Shown: one piece after another, positions 1 through 8,546 of the stretch
How positions within the stretch are numbered: the first letter of the stretch is position 1
Layout: each line of letters starts with the position of its first letter
Assembly: GCF_003634015.1 (NCBI RefSeq)
Contig: NZ_RBII01000002.1
Span: 1-64,000 of the forward strand
Reading direction: 5' to 3'
DNA: 64,000 nucleotides
Source: Litorimonas taeanensis
GTDB lineage: Bacteria > Pseudomonadota > Alphaproteobacteria > Caulobacterales > Maricaulaceae
Translations under genes and position numbers: made by a program
Notes under the pieces: generated by a model
The model's input: only the letters and a program-made list of their open reading frames with translations
Database searches by the model: none
What the model was told of the DNA's origin: nothing

Positions 1-92
1 GCGGCCGTTAGCGTCGTCTTACCATGGTCAACGTGACCAATCGTACCAATATTGGCATGAGGCTTATTACGCTCAAATTTCTCTTTTGCCAT
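1..92 (-). CDS. tuf: Elongation factor Tu, N-terminal fragment (runs off the left edge)
   Basis: The minus strand reads [20 protein letters not shown] followed by [10 protein letters not shown], the invariant start of EF-Tu. This covers the first G-domain strand and the P-loop (GHVDHGKT). EF-Tu carries aminoacyl-tRNA to the ribosome as a GTP complex. Only about 30 codons lie in the window. The ATG is at 92-90, with a modest purine-rich GAAG upstream. The gene follows tRNA-Tyr and tRNA-Gly on the same strand, which resembles the old tyrU-glyT-tufB arrangement, so the three may be co-transcribed. Confidence 0.97.
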   Translation of the reverse strand, partial: MAKEKFERNKPHANIGTIGHVDHGKTTLTA

Positions 93-223
93 TTTACTTC
101 TCACAAGCTGTGGGCACAGACCATTCATCTGCAACCCGGTTTAATGTCTGACCCCTAAGTGGGGCTGCCTCGCTCCGTTTCAAGAGCACCCCTCTTATAT
201 GAGACAAGCTCGGAGGGAGAATT

Positions 224-297
224 TGGAGCGGGCGGCGAGAATCGAACTCGCGTCATCAGCTTGGAAGGCTGAGGTCTTACCACTACACAACGCCCGC
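224..297 (-). tRNA. tRNA-Gly (anticodon TCC)
   Basis: The minus strand folds as a 74-nt cloverleaf. The acceptor stem is GCGGGCG paired with CGCCCGC, the T-loop reads GTTCGATTC, and the anticodon loop CTTCCAA has anticodon TCC. The 3' CCA is encoded (224-226). It lies between tRNA-Tyr and tuf on the same strand and is probably processed from a common tRNA-tuf transcript. Confidence 0.96.
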
Positions 298-324
298 GGT
301 AAGTATTTTGTCTTCTGTTGAAGG

Positions 325-409
325 TGGTGGAGGGGATTGGATTCGAACCAATGTACACATAGTGATCAGATTTACAGTCTGACGCCTTTAACCACTCGGC
401 CACCCCTCC
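325..409 (-). tRNA. tRNA-Tyr (anticodon GTA)
   Basis: An 85-nt class II tRNA with a long variable arm. The acceptor stem is GGAGGGG paired with CCCCTCC, the anticodon is GTA within CTGTAAA, the T-loop is GTTCGAATC, and the CCA is encoded at 325-327. It is the first gene of the leftward tRNA-Tyr, tRNA-Gly, tuf series. The promoter should lie in 410-553, which it shares with divergent rlmB. A weak TTGTTG/TTTATT pair is visible on the minus strand there, but I do not call it. Confidence 0.96.
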
Positions 410-553
410 TACCGTATGACTTCATTCTGGCCGCAGAATAAAGTCGGAGTTTCGTTGCCTCCAACAAAAAACGCTCTGTCAGTTAGGCGGTAGCTGTGTT
501 AGCCGCTTCATTCACAGAGACAGTGTTCAATAATTAGCGGACGTATAGAGACC

Positions 554-1507
554 ATGACATCATCACGCAATAGCGGATTTCAAAGAAAATCAGGTCGAAA
601 AGGCCGACATACAGGTGAATCTGCAGAGTCTGGCGCCGCAAGGCCCAAAAAGGCCTATGGTTCACGCCAACATGGGGCCACATCACGCCCAAAATCACCT
701 AAATCACGCCATAAAGGCGACTCACCCTCTGCGGATAAACGTCCTCGCCGTGCGGGCGCCAGCCGAGAAGGCGGTGCAGGTTGGATTTGGGGAACCCATG
801 CAGCGCTCGCAGCACTTTCTAACCCGCGCCGAACCATACATGAGGTCTTAATTACAGAAGGCGCTGCAGGCCGAATTCGCCTCCCTCAAGGTACACCGCC
901 GCCAACAGTGGTGATTCCTTCTGTTTTGAATAAGCTCGTGGGCGCGGATACAGCCCACCAAGGGATCGCCGTCAAAGCCGCGCCGCTTGAATGGCCCAAT
1001 TTGGAACTCCTCGCAGATTCGGATTTTGAAGAGACGAATGGTAATGGCCTTATTTTGGTGCTTGACCAAATAACTGACCCCCACAATGTAGGCGCTATGC
1101 TTCGTCTTTGTTCAGCCTTTGGCGTGACGGCCCTTGTGATGCAAACGCGAAAAGCACCGCCCTTATCTGGGGCCCTTGCGAAAGTCGCCGTAGGCTGCCT
1201 TGAAACAGTCCCTGTCTGCCTTGAAACCAATATCAGTAACACCTTGCAAAACTTACAGCGCATAGGCTGGATTGTGACAGGCCTTGCTGGCGAAACAGAA
1301 CTCTCTCTTTCAAAAGCGCTATCAGGCGGCGGGCGGCACGTCATTGTTATGGGGGCAGAAGGCCCAGGGTTACGTGACCGCGTCAGAAAAAATTGTGATC
1401 AACTGGCTAAGATTCCAATGCTCAGCAGCAATGTTCCCGGACAAGCGGAGAGCCTGAATGTCGCAACAGCCGCCGGCATTGCGTTATATGAGGCTAGGCG
1501 CGACTAA
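554..1507 (+). CDS. rlmB: 23S rRNA (guanosine-2'-O-)-methyltransferase RlmB-like, SpoU/TrmH family
   Basis: A SAM-dependent SPOUT methyltransferase. RlmB methylates the ribose of G2251 in 23S rRNA, but the exact target here is inferred. The substrate-binding domain begins at about residue 92 (WIWGTHAALAAL). The three SpoU motifs follow: DPHNVGAMLRL near residue 175, MGAEGPGLRDRV near 268, and SLNVATAAGIALYE near the C terminus. The first 90 or so residues are a lysine/arginine-rich, low-complexity tail absent from E. coli RlmB and typical of alphaproteobacterial members; it probably contacts rRNA. The gene is divergent from the tRNA-tuf cluster, a common alphaproteobacterial order. Confidence 0.93.
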   Translation: MTSSRNSGFQRKSGRKGRHTGESAESGAARPKKAYGSRQHGATSRPKSPKSRHKGDSPSADKRPRRAGASREGGAGWIWGTHAALAALSNPRRTIHEVLITEGAAGRIRLPQGTPPPTVVIPSVLNKLVGADTAHQGIAVKAAPLEWPNLELLADSDFEETNGNGLILVLDQITDPHNVGAMLRLCSAFGVTALVMQTRKAPPLSGALAKVAVGCLETVPVCLETNISNTLQNLQRIGWIVTGLAGETELSLSKALSGGGRHVIVMGAEGPGLRDRVRKNCDQLAKIPMLSSNVPGQAESLNVATAAGIALYEARRD

Positions 1508-1516
1508 GTCTATATG

Positions 1517-1546
1517 GATTTGATGTCCTATCGGCGGCATCAAATC
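1517..1546. terminator. Inverted repeat between convergent rlmB and DUF805 gene
   Basis: GATTTGATG (1517-1525) and CATCAAATC (1538-1546) form a perfect 9-bp stem around a 12-nt loop. It sits just after the rlmB stop and before the end of the convergent DUF805 gene. There is no strong T-run on either strand, so it is at best a weak bidirectional terminator or mRNA-stabilising hairpin. Confidence 0.4.
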
Positions 1547-1570
1547 ACTCGAATCGTATAAAATGACCCG

Positions 1571-2038
1571 CTAGCCCCGTTTATATTTGGGGTTAGCCCC
1601 ATAACGGTTTGCCCACCTGTCGCCGTCCTTTACCAAATTATAAAGTATCCAGACAAAATATGCCCAATAAAGCACGGCTAGCACCAATTCGGCGCCGCTC
1701 TTTGCCAAGCCACTAACAATAAAATCATCATAACCCGGGATGTACGATATATATGTCAAATAAAGCGGGAGCTGCGCCCAGCCCGTCAACCCGACATCAT
1801 GAAGCCTGCGCGCCATCAAAGCCGCCATTGGGATTAATGTTACGACCTCAACCAATAAAATAAATGGTGTTAGCCCATCTTCTGCTGAAAGCCCCAAGAC
1901 GGAATAATCCAGACTGATCGCAACAGCCGTCACCATTATATAAGCAAACTGTACCCACCAAAACTCTGATCGCCGTGAACGCGTTTGAAAATTCGCCCAT
2001 TGATCAATGAAAGATCGCAATGCTGAGTACATATTCAT
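1571..2038 (-). CDS. DUF805 family inner-membrane protein
   Basis: A 155-residue membrane protein with the DUF805 signature: aromatic/basic start (FIDQWANFQTRSRRSEFW), then about four hydrophobic segments, the conserved MARRLHDVGLTGW after the second segment, and a basic tail with GDRWANRYGANP. The family is widespread and has no assigned biochemical role; E. coli YhaH is a relative. The ATG is at 2038. It is convergent with rlmB and lies after rpmB on the same strand, with the rpmB terminator between, so it is probably separately transcribed. Confidence 0.88.
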   Translation of the reverse strand: MNMYSALRSFIDQWANFQTRSRRSEFWWVQFAYIMVTAVAISLDYSVLGLSAEDGLTPFILLVEVVTLIPMAALMARRLHDVGLTGWAQLPLYLTYISYIPGYDDFIVSGLAKSGAELVLAVLYWAYFVWILYNLVKDGDRWANRYGANPKYKRG

Positions 2039-2116
2039 AAAACAGGCCTAAGCCCTTTTGACGCAAAATCCAAATTTTTGCCTTAGCAACATTTTGCCTT
2101 AGCAACGGAATGACAT

Positions 2117-2144
2117 AAAAAAACCCGCCTCAAAGGACGGGTCT
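2117..2144 (-). terminator. Rho-independent terminator of rpmB
   Basis: On the minus strand ACCCGTCC, loop TTTGA, GGCGGGT forms a GC-rich stem with one bulge and is followed by a run of seven T. It lies about 25 nt after the rpmB stop. Confidence 0.85.
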
Positions 2145-2168
2145 TTTAAAGTCATATGGAAGAACAAC

Positions 2169-2465
2169 TTAAGCCGCTTCAACTTCGGCTTGGCTCTTCA
2201 AAACAGCTTTTTTGATTTTCTTAGCCTTATCAGTGAGCTTGTGATTCTTTGTTCCAAGAAGGAAAGAATCAAGACCACCTTTGAAATCAACTGTACGAAG
2301 CGTTTTCGCTGCAATACGCAGCTTATACTTCTGACCTAATGTATCTGACATCAATGTCACATTACATAGGTTTACTTCAAAACGACGACGTGTGTGCACT
2401 TTAGAGTGAGACACGTTATTACCTGACATCGGGCCAGTATCTAATAAATCACAACGACGGGACAT
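2169..2465 (-). CDS. rpmB: 50S ribosomal protein L28
   Basis: Ribosomal protein L28, 98 residues, a structural part of the large subunit. It starts MSRRCDLLDTGPMSGNNVSH, the usual alphaproteobacterial L28 start, and contains KVHTRRRFEVNL in the middle. I chose the ATG at 2465; an upstream in-frame ATG would add 24 residues not found in the family. The divergent neighbour is a DUF3108 gene, a pairing often seen in Caulobacterales/Maricaulales relatives. Confidence 0.95.
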   Translation of the reverse strand: MSRRCDLLDTGPMSGNNVSHSKVHTRRRFEVNLCNVTLMSDTLGQKYKLRIAAKTLRTVDFKGGLDSFLLGTKNHKLTDKAKKIKKAVLKSQAEVEAA

Positions 2466-2729
2466 AATTGCACCTAAAAACATAAAAGGCCCGCGCAAAG
2501 TGGCTGCGGGCAGAATTGAAGGGCGAATTAGAGGCATGCGCCGCGAACGTCAACCCCTTATCCCCTTAGAAACTGCCAAACCTTAAGAGAATTCGCCAAA
2601 GACCCGCGCCAGACCCCAGAAACTGTGGCCATTTTGTCACGACCCAGAAAGTAATCCGTAAGACTGCGTTCAGTCTATAGCCACCTAAATTATGTCATGG
2701 CAGAAAACAAATAGCTTCACGGGAAAACA

Positions 2730-3689
2730 ATGCCGCTTACAACCTTACAAAGCCTGACAAAAACAAAGGGGTTCAGACGTCTCGCCGCCCCTCTTGCCGC
2801 GATGATGACATTGACAGCATTGACATCATCAATACCCGCCTCGGCAACAGATATCCTGCTTTCAGAGCGTAACATCGCAAACCTCAATGCGCGAAACCTC
2901 ACTGAAACCCAATATACACTGCCCTCCCCCGACCAAAGCGCCACCCAATTTGCTTTCGTATTAAAGGGTTATGTTTTTGGACTGCGTATGATTCGTGCGA
3001 ACTATACAGGTTGGTATGACGAATCAGATTATGTGCTTTACGCAGATATAAAGACATCGGGTCTGGGGGCCTTGCTCAAGAAAATGGAAATATGGGCCGT
3101 TTCTCGCGGTCAACATGACCAAAAAGGCTTTCAACCCGATTTCCACATTCAGCAAAATTTAGATAAAAAAAGTCGGCGCGTCGAAATGAACTACGCCAAC
3201 CCCGCAGGCCCTGTTGATGTCAATATTATCCCCAGCCTCGGCAGTCAGGGCATACCTCCGGCGAGCCCCGCGGAACGATTCTTAGCTGATGACACGCTTT
3301 CTGCGATACTCAATCTTATGATGCGTGGCCCTGCTCAAAAAAATGATTTTTGCCAAGGATCAATCAAAGTTTTTGATTCCAAACAACATTACGCGCTTCG
3401 ATTAGAACCCAACGGGTCGAAACGGTTGAAATTTGACGGCGAAAAGTTCGAATCTTTGCGATGTGATATATATTATGTACCGATTTCAGGCTTTGACCCA
3501 GAAGACCTGCCAGAAGACGAGGAAGAGGCCACACCTGTTAAAGCCTATTTCCAATACAGGCCAGAGCTTGACCTCTATGTCCCTCTTCGGTTCACTTATA
3601 AAATTAGCGGTTTTACTGCGGTGGTAAAAGTTGACGAAATCAAGCTTATTGAATCGGGGAGCGACGTCATCCAGAAATTAGATGATTAA
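2730..3689 (+). CDS. DUF3108 domain-containing exported protein
   Basis: A 319-residue protein. The N terminus has a basic region then a hydrophobic stretch (LAAPLAAMMTLTALTSSIPA) with a likely Ala-X-Ala cleavage near SIPASATD, so it should be periplasmic. The DUF3108 body follows: alternating hydrophobic strands such as GYVFGLRMIRANYTGWYD, SDYVLYADIKTSGL, and the C-terminal YRPELDLYVPLRFTYKISG. The family is thought to be beta-rich and envelope-located; its function is unknown. The spacing to the downstream helicase (68 bp) suggests possible co-transcription. Confidence 0.8.
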   Translation: MPLTTLQSLTKTKGFRRLAAPLAAMMTLTALTSSIPASATDILLSERNIANLNARNLTETQYTLPSPDQSATQFAFVLKGYVFGLRMIRANYTGWYDESDYVLYADIKTSGLGALLKKMEIWAVSRGQHDQKGFQPDFHIQQNLDKKSRRVEMNYANPAGPVDVNIIPSLGSQGIPPASPAERFLADDTLSAILNLMMRGPAQKNDFCQGSIKVFDSKQHYALRLEPNGSKRLKFDGEKFESLRCDIYYVPISGFDPEDLPEDEEEATPVKAYFQYRPELDLYVPLRFTYKISGFTAVVKVDEIKLIESGSDVIQKLDD

Positions 3690-3757
3690 CCCAGGGCGAT
3701 TAAGCCTTATTATTGTCTTTGGCTTGTCTTGCTGATGTGAATCAGTGAAAAGACTTC

Positions 3758-6748
3758 ATGCCCTCTCCGCTTAATCCCGCCACAGTAACCGCTGTCCTTG
3801 GCCCCACAAATACGGGCAAAACGCATTACGCCGTAGAGCGTATGCTGGCGCGGTCATCAGGCGTTATTGGCCTGCCTCTTCGCTTACTCGCCCGAGAAAT
3901 TTACGACAGAATTGTGGCTCTGAAAGGCGCCGCGCAATGCGCCTTAATTACTGGCGAAGAAAAGATCTTGCCAAAGACCGCAAGATTCTTTGTGTGCACG
4001 GTCGAAGCCATGCCTGTGGATCGTAACTTTGCCTTTCTGGCCGTCGATGAAGTTCAAATGATGGCCAACCCTGAACGCGGACATATTTTTACCGATAGAG
4101 TTCTGCACGCACGCGGCATGGAAGAAACATTATTTCTTGGCGCTGAAACCGCGCGTTCCGTTTTAAAAACACTCATACCAAAAATACGCGTGGAACACCG
4201 CGAGCGTTTTTCGACCTTAGTATATGACGGCCCAAAAAAACTGACACGATTACCGAAACGCTCTGTCATTGTGGCCTTTTCAGCGTCTGAAGTTTACGCT
4301 CTCGCTGAACTGATTCGGCGATATCGAGGCGGCGCAGCGGTTGTTATGGGCGGGCTTTCCCCGCGTACCCGCAATGCACAGGCCGAAATGTTCCAAAATG
4401 GGGATGTCGACTTCCTGATTGCCACAGATGCGGTGGGCATGGGGCTCAATTTGGATACAGATCATGTCGCCTTCGCGGGCCTCTCAAAATATGATGGGCG
4501 CCGAAAACGATACCTCACGCCAATGGAAGCAGGACAAATCGCAGGCCGAGCAGGACGTTTTCGTAATGATGGAACATTCGGGACAACGGGAGACTGTCCC
4601 GCAATGGATGATGAATTTATAAAACGCATCGAAGATCATGATTTCGAACCTCTCGAATATGTCGAATGGCGAAATTCTGACTTAGATTTCTCATCTTTAA
4701 ACGCTCTGACGGAAACCCTTCACGCCCCGCGCCCTACTTCGCGCCTACGGCGCATAAAAGGGGCAGAAGATGAAGCCGCCTTAGAACGGTTTATGGCCAT
4801 TGATGAAATCGCATCTGGTATAAAAGTCCCGGCCCAAGTTCGGCAATTATGGGATATTTGCCAAATCCCCGACTTTCGCAATCTTACCATCGATACGCAT
4901 TTTAAACTTTTACAAGATATATACGGTATCTTAGTCAAAGGGGGCGGCACGCTCTCCACTGACTTTATGATGGGGCGTATCAATCGATTGGACGATATCA
5001 GCGGCGGTGTACATCAACTTTCTTCTAGGCTTGCGCATATCCGAACTTGGACCTATTGCGCTTCAAAATCGAATTGGATGCCTAAATCTGAAAGATTAGG
5101 CGGAAAAACACTCGCCAACTACGCACGCGAGGTTGAAGACAGGCTATCAGATGCGCTACACGAAAGACTGATTGCGCGATTTGTTGATAAGCGTACGAGT
5201 AAGCTATTAAAAGGCATAGGAGCCGACGCCTATATGAGCGCAACTATAAAAGATAACGGAGAGGTCTATGTAGATGACCTCCTCATCGGTCAGTTAGAGG
5301 GTTTAACCTTCAAAGCAGATGCGAGTGGCTCAGGCCTAGAAGCCAAGGCTCTTGACGCCGCGGCCGCCAAAGCCGTCGCGCCTGAAATTGATAGGCGCCT
5401 AACGAGTCTGTGCGGCGGAACTCACGCCATCTTCACCTTGTCAGATAAAGGCGAAATTCTTTGGGGCGGTATGACCGTTGGACGGATCGCGCCAAGTGGC
5501 TCCATCTTTACGCCTGACGCCGAAGTACTCAGTAGTGATTTGGGCAGCCCAGCTCTTAAATCTTTGGCGTCCGATCGCATGCGGGAATTTTTGCGCGCCG
5601 AAGTGGCGACGCATCTTGCGCCTCTAAAGGCTTTGAAAGACTTTAAAGACAAAGAAGAAGCCCTGCCCGACGCAAAAGGATTTGCTTATATTCTTCTTGA
5701 AGGACATGGCTCCTTAGAACGCCGTGAACATTTAAAAACTATTCAGAATCTAGAACAAGATGCGCGGCGTCAATTACGTGAATTGGGTGTGCAGTTTGGT
5801 TTCTATAATGTCTATATGCCAGACATGCTTAAGCCAAAACCCGCGCGGCTCTTAAGCCTTCTCAATGCGTATGGCGCGGGCGGCGATAAAAACCCCTTTA
5901 TACCATTTGCAGGCATGACATCCCTTGCCAATGACGGCGATATGAAAAGCGATAATTTCGGCAAAGATGCTCTAGCTTTGGCAGGGTATCGCGCTGTTGG
6001 CTCTCGTATCGTGCGACTTGATATCCTCAACCGCCTCAGCCTGATGATACGTCAAGCGCAGGAACAATTCTCAAAAATACCGGGAAGTGACACACGCGGA
6101 CGCCCTTTCCAAATCATGCAAGAAATGCTCTCGCTGATTGGGGGAACCTATGAGGATATGCAAAATGTCCTCAACGCTCTGTCTTATAAATCAGAAATTC
6201 GTGAGGATTTACCCGCGCCTGCCAATGCGGCAGAAACGGCGACAGCAGAAACCTCGACAGAAGACTCTCTTACGAAGGGCACCCCTGAGGAAAAACCAAA
6301 GACGGAAGAAACATCAGCAACAGACGCCGCCGAAATTACATCAGCCGAAGGCGCTGGGGCCGAAAACCAAACGGCGTCAACGCCCGCAACGCCGCCTGCT
6401 AAGTCTTTTGTTTCAAAAAAGTCCAAGAAAGCCTCTGACCTGACATTATATAATAATCGGGTTCAAAATGAGGATGGAACGACAACCGAAGTCATCAACA
6501 AAGAAGTCTGGTTAATCCCAGCCAGAGGACAAAAGGGCTTTAACCCCAAGTCTCAAGGCGGACGGCGCAACACCTCTCGCGATAAATTCAAAGGTCGTAA
6601 CAACAACCAAAGACACGCCGCAAAAACAGGTGCAAATCGTTCTTTGTCTCAGGGCAAAGGTAAAGCCTCGATTAAAAACTCACCTTTTGCTGCCTTGGCC
6701 GCATTACAAATAGATAGCGGCGACAAAAAGAAAGATGATAAATCTTGA
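3758..6748 (+). CDS. SUV3-like ATP-dependent RNA helicase with low-complexity C-terminal tail
   Basis: A 996-residue superfamily 2 helicase related to mitochondrial SUV3, which unwinds RNA for degradation. Visible motifs: Walker A GPTNTGKT (residues 15-22), motif II DEVQ (97-100), the Ia-like GLPLRLLAREIYDR, and motif VI region QIAGRAGRF. The helicase C-terminal and SUV3-C regions follow. The final 250 residues are Ala/Thr/Glu-rich and then Lys/Arg/Asn-rich, with an unusual strand-like patch (LTLYNNRVQNEDGTTTEVIN). The 3' end overlaps the S4-domain gene by four bases (TTGA), implying translational coupling between two RNA-binding proteins. Confidence 0.88.
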   Translation: MPSPLNPATVTAVLGPTNTGKTHYAVERMLARSSGVIGLPLRLLAREIYDRIVALKGAAQCALITGEEKILPKTARFFVCTVEAMPVDRNFAFLAVDEVQMMANPERGHIFTDRVLHARGMEETLFLGAETARSVLKTLIPKIRVEHRERFSTLVYDGPKKLTRLPKRSVIVAFSASEVYALAELIRRYRGGAAVVMGGLSPRTRNAQAEMFQNGDVDFLIATDAVGMGLNLDTDHVAFAGLSKYDGRRKRYLTPMEAGQIAGRAGRFRNDGTFGTTGDCPAMDDEFIKRIEDHDFEPLEYVEWRNSDLDFSSLNALTETLHAPRPTSRLRRIKGAEDEAALERFMAIDEIASGIKVPAQVRQLWDICQIPDFRNLTIDTHFKLLQDIYGILVKGGGTLSTDFMMGRINRLDDISGGVHQLSSRLAHIRTWTYCASKSNWMPKSERLGGKTLANYAREVEDRLSDALHERLIARFVDKRTSKLLKGIGADAYMSATIKDNGEVYVDDLLIGQLEGLTFKADASGSGLEAKALDAAAAKAVAPEIDRRLTSLCGGTHAIFTLSDKGEILWGGMTVGRIAPSGSIFTPDAEVLSSDLGSPALKSLASDRMREFLRAEVATHLAPLKALKDFKDKEEALPDAKGFAYILLEGHGSLERREHLKTIQNLEQDARRQLRELGVQFGFYNVYMPDMLKPKPARLLSLLNAYGAGGDKNPFIPFAGMTSLANDGDMKSDNFGKDALALAGYRAVGSRIVRLDILNRLSLMIRQAQEQFSKIPGSDTRGRPFQIMQEMLSLIGGTYEDMQNVLNALSYKSEIREDLPAPANAAETATAETSTEDSLTKGTPEEKPKTEETSATDAAEITSAEGAGAENQTASTPATPPAKSFVSKKSKKASDLTLYNNRVQNEDGTTTEVINKEVWLIPARGQKGFNPKSQGGRRNTSRDKFKGRNNNQRHAAKTGANRSLSQGKGKASIKNSPFAALAALQIDSGDKKKDDKS

Positions 6749-7080
6749 GCAGAAGCGTGCGAGCGAAAGATACTTCCTCTCACGCCTCTGAAAGTGATGC
6801 CTGCCGTCTAGATATATGGCTGTATCGAACTCGGCTTTTAAAAACGCGCGCCCTTGCGGGGCATCTCATATCAAAGGGCAAAATTCGTTTGCGCAGAAAC
6901 GGGCAAATGGAACGTATAAAAAAGCCTCACGCCCTTATTCGCCCAGGCGATCAAGTCACGTTTATGCGCGGTACGGAATTGATTAATGCCGAAATGATTG
7001 CCTCAGGCACAAGGCGCGGGCCTGCATCTGAGGCTCAAACGCTCTATTTAAGGCTAGATGACACAGAATCAGCGTCATAA
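6745..7080 (+). CDS. S4 RNA-binding domain protein (Hsp15/RlbA-like)
   Basis: A 111-residue S4-domain protein. The core is CRLDIWLYRTRLLKTRALAGH, here LDIWLYRTRLLKTR followed by LISKGKIRLRRNGQ and IRPGDQVTF, the classical S4 helix-turn-strand. Hsp15 relatives bind rRNA on stalled 50S subunits; that role is inferred. Translation appears to start at a TTG (6745) overlapping the helicase stop codon, an arrangement that favours re-initiation. The pair helicase-S4 is conserved in Alphaproteobacteria. Confidence 0.85.
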   Translation: MSRSVRAKDTSSHASESDACRLDIWLYRTRLLKTRALAGHLISKGKIRLRRNGQMERIKKPHALIRPGDQVTFMRGTELINAEMIASGTRRGPASEAQTLYLRLDDTESAS

Positions 7081-7152
7081 TGTGAGCTTATATTGACAAT
7101 TCGCTCTCTAATCGGCAGAGGCTAGCCGAAATTTATATTCGGAGATCTCTGC

Positions 7153-7497
7153 GTGACTTATATCGTCAAAGACGAATGTGTGAAATGCAAATTCATGGAC
7201 TGTGTTGAAGTCTGTCCTGTTGATTGTTTTTACGAAGGTGAAAACATGCTCGTCATCCACCCTGATGAGTGTATTGATTGCGGTGTGTGTGAGCCTGAAT
7301 GCCCTGTTGATGCGATCGTTCCTGACACCGAAGATGACCCAGATGGGAAATGGCTGGCTATTAACTCAAAATATGCTGAAATCTGGCCTGTTATCACAGT
7401 TAAAAAAGAGCCCCCCGCTGACCGCGAGGACTTCGAATCAGAAACAGGTAAATTTGAAAAATATTTTTCTGAAAAGCCTGGCACAGGCGACGAATAG
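7153..7497 (+). CDS. fdxA: 7Fe ferredoxin (3Fe-4S/4Fe-4S), FdxA type
   Basis: A 114-residue low-potential electron carrier. Cysteines at 9, 12 (extra), 17, 21 and 25 and the second set [12 protein letters not shown] (40, 43, 46, 50) match the Azotobacter FdI/FdxA pattern of one [3Fe-4S] and one [4Fe-4S] cluster. The acidic tail ([23 protein letters not shown]) is also typical. The start is a GTG at 7153 with a GGAGA ribosome-binding site at 7141. It sits between the S4 protein and CarD, the usual alphaproteobacterial order. Confidence 0.94.
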   Translation: MTYIVKDECVKCKFMDCVEVCPVDCFYEGENMLVIHPDECIDCGVCEPECPVDAIVPDTEDDPDGKWLAINSKYAEIWPVITVKKEPPADREDFESETGKFEKYFSEKPGTGDE

Positions 7498-7589
7498 CTC
7501 GAAGTTTCAGGGATTCTCTCTCTCACGACAGAAATGTGACGGGTGAGTCGCTTTTTCTGTTTTTTTATGATATAGACATGTTTCGAAAG

Positions 7590-7622
7590 CGGTGCCGCTC
7601 TCTTTGAGAGGCACCGTTTCTT
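7590..7622 (+). terminator. Probable terminator after fdxA
   Basis: CGGTGC then CTCTC, loop TTT, GAGAG then GCACCG forms a stem with a two-base bulge at 7590-7616. It is followed by TTTCTTTATAAA. It separates fdxA from carD. Confidence 0.65.
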
Positions 7623-7674
7623 TATAAATTATACAGCTTACCCGCGGTGGACATACCCACTGGACAAGCAAGTT

Positions 7675-8331
7675 ATGACGAAAAAGGCTGTTCGCTTTAT
7701 GGCAACTGATAAAAAAACAACGACCTCTAAAAAGAAAGCTTCCGCTAAAAAAACTTCCAAACGTGCCTTCCGACCCGGTCAGCACATTGTTTACCCCGCC
7801 CATGGCGTTGGTGAAGTCATTGGCATTGAGCAACAAGTCATCGCTGGTTTTGACATCGAAGTTTATGTCGTTCTCTTTGAACAAGATAAAATGACCCTTC
7901 GCGTTCCTACGGATAAAGCCGAAAATTCTGGGATGCGCGCTTTATCAAACGAACTTATTTTGAAAGACTCATTCACAACCCTCAAAGGTCGCGCCCGTAT
8001 TAAACGCACTATGTGGTCTCGTCGCGCCCAAGAATATGAAGCCAAAATCAACTCTGGTGATTTGATTTTAGTTTCAGAAGTTGTTCGTGATTTACATCGT
8101 ACAGATGCCCAACCTGAACAAAGCTATTCTGAACGTCAGCTCTATGAAGCGGCCATAGACAGAATGGTACGCGAAGTCGCGGCCATTAAGAAATGTTCCC
8201 GTGATGTGGCGCTGGGCGAAGTTTTAGAAACTCTTACGGTTGCCCGTAATCGTCAGGCCGCTAAAGCCGCTAAAGATGCCGAGAAAGCGGCCTCTGAAAG
8301 TGATGACGGCGAAGATACAGCCGCCGCGTAA
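7675..8331 (+). CDS. carD: CarD family transcriptional regulator (CdnL-like)
   Basis: A 218-residue RNA polymerase-binding regulator; CarD/CdnL stabilises open complexes at rRNA and growth genes. After a Lys-rich N-terminal tail the RNAP-interacting Tudor-like domain begins at FRPGQHIVYPAHGVGEVIGI, and the helical DNA-binding region follows (RARIKRTMWSRRAQEYEAKI to LETLTVARNR). The tail after that is Ala/Lys/Asp-rich. The start may be 7675 or the ATG at 7699 (MATDKK); neither has a strong ribosome-binding site. Its own terminator follows at 8350. Confidence 0.92.
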   Translation: MTKKAVRFMATDKKTTTSKKKASAKKTSKRAFRPGQHIVYPAHGVGEVIGIEQQVIAGFDIEVYVVLFEQDKMTLRVPTDKAENSGMRALSNELILKDSFTTLKGRARIKRTMWSRRAQEYEAKINSGDLILVSEVVRDLHRTDAQPEQSYSERQLYEAAIDRMVREVAAIKKCSRDVALGEVLETLTVARNRQAAKAAKDAEKAASESDDGEDTAAA

Positions 8332-8349
8332 ATAGATTTCATTGTTTTG

Positions 8350-8380
8350 AAAAGGCCCTCAATTGAAGGGCCTTTTTTTT
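8350..8380 (+). terminator. Rho-independent terminator of carD
   Basis: AAGGCCCTC, loop AATT, GAAGGGCCTT followed by eight T. A textbook intrinsic terminator 20 nt after the carD stop. Confidence 0.93.
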
Positions 8381-8546
8381 GGCCTCAAAATTTTTGGACT
8401 CAATATGGTTCTTTTTTGATAATAAATGCACAATCAATCATAGGGTGTACCCTCTGGCAAAGTTTTTGCAGTGTTATCTGAGAACCCACCTTGCCTCTTC
8501 GTAATCTGAAGACGATATTATAATTATAGTAAATGAGCGTTAACTT

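Noticed and set aside
155-403. 82-codon minus-strand open frame over the two tRNA genes
   Set aside because: It is fully explained by tRNA-Gly and tRNA-Tyr; no ribosome-binding site.
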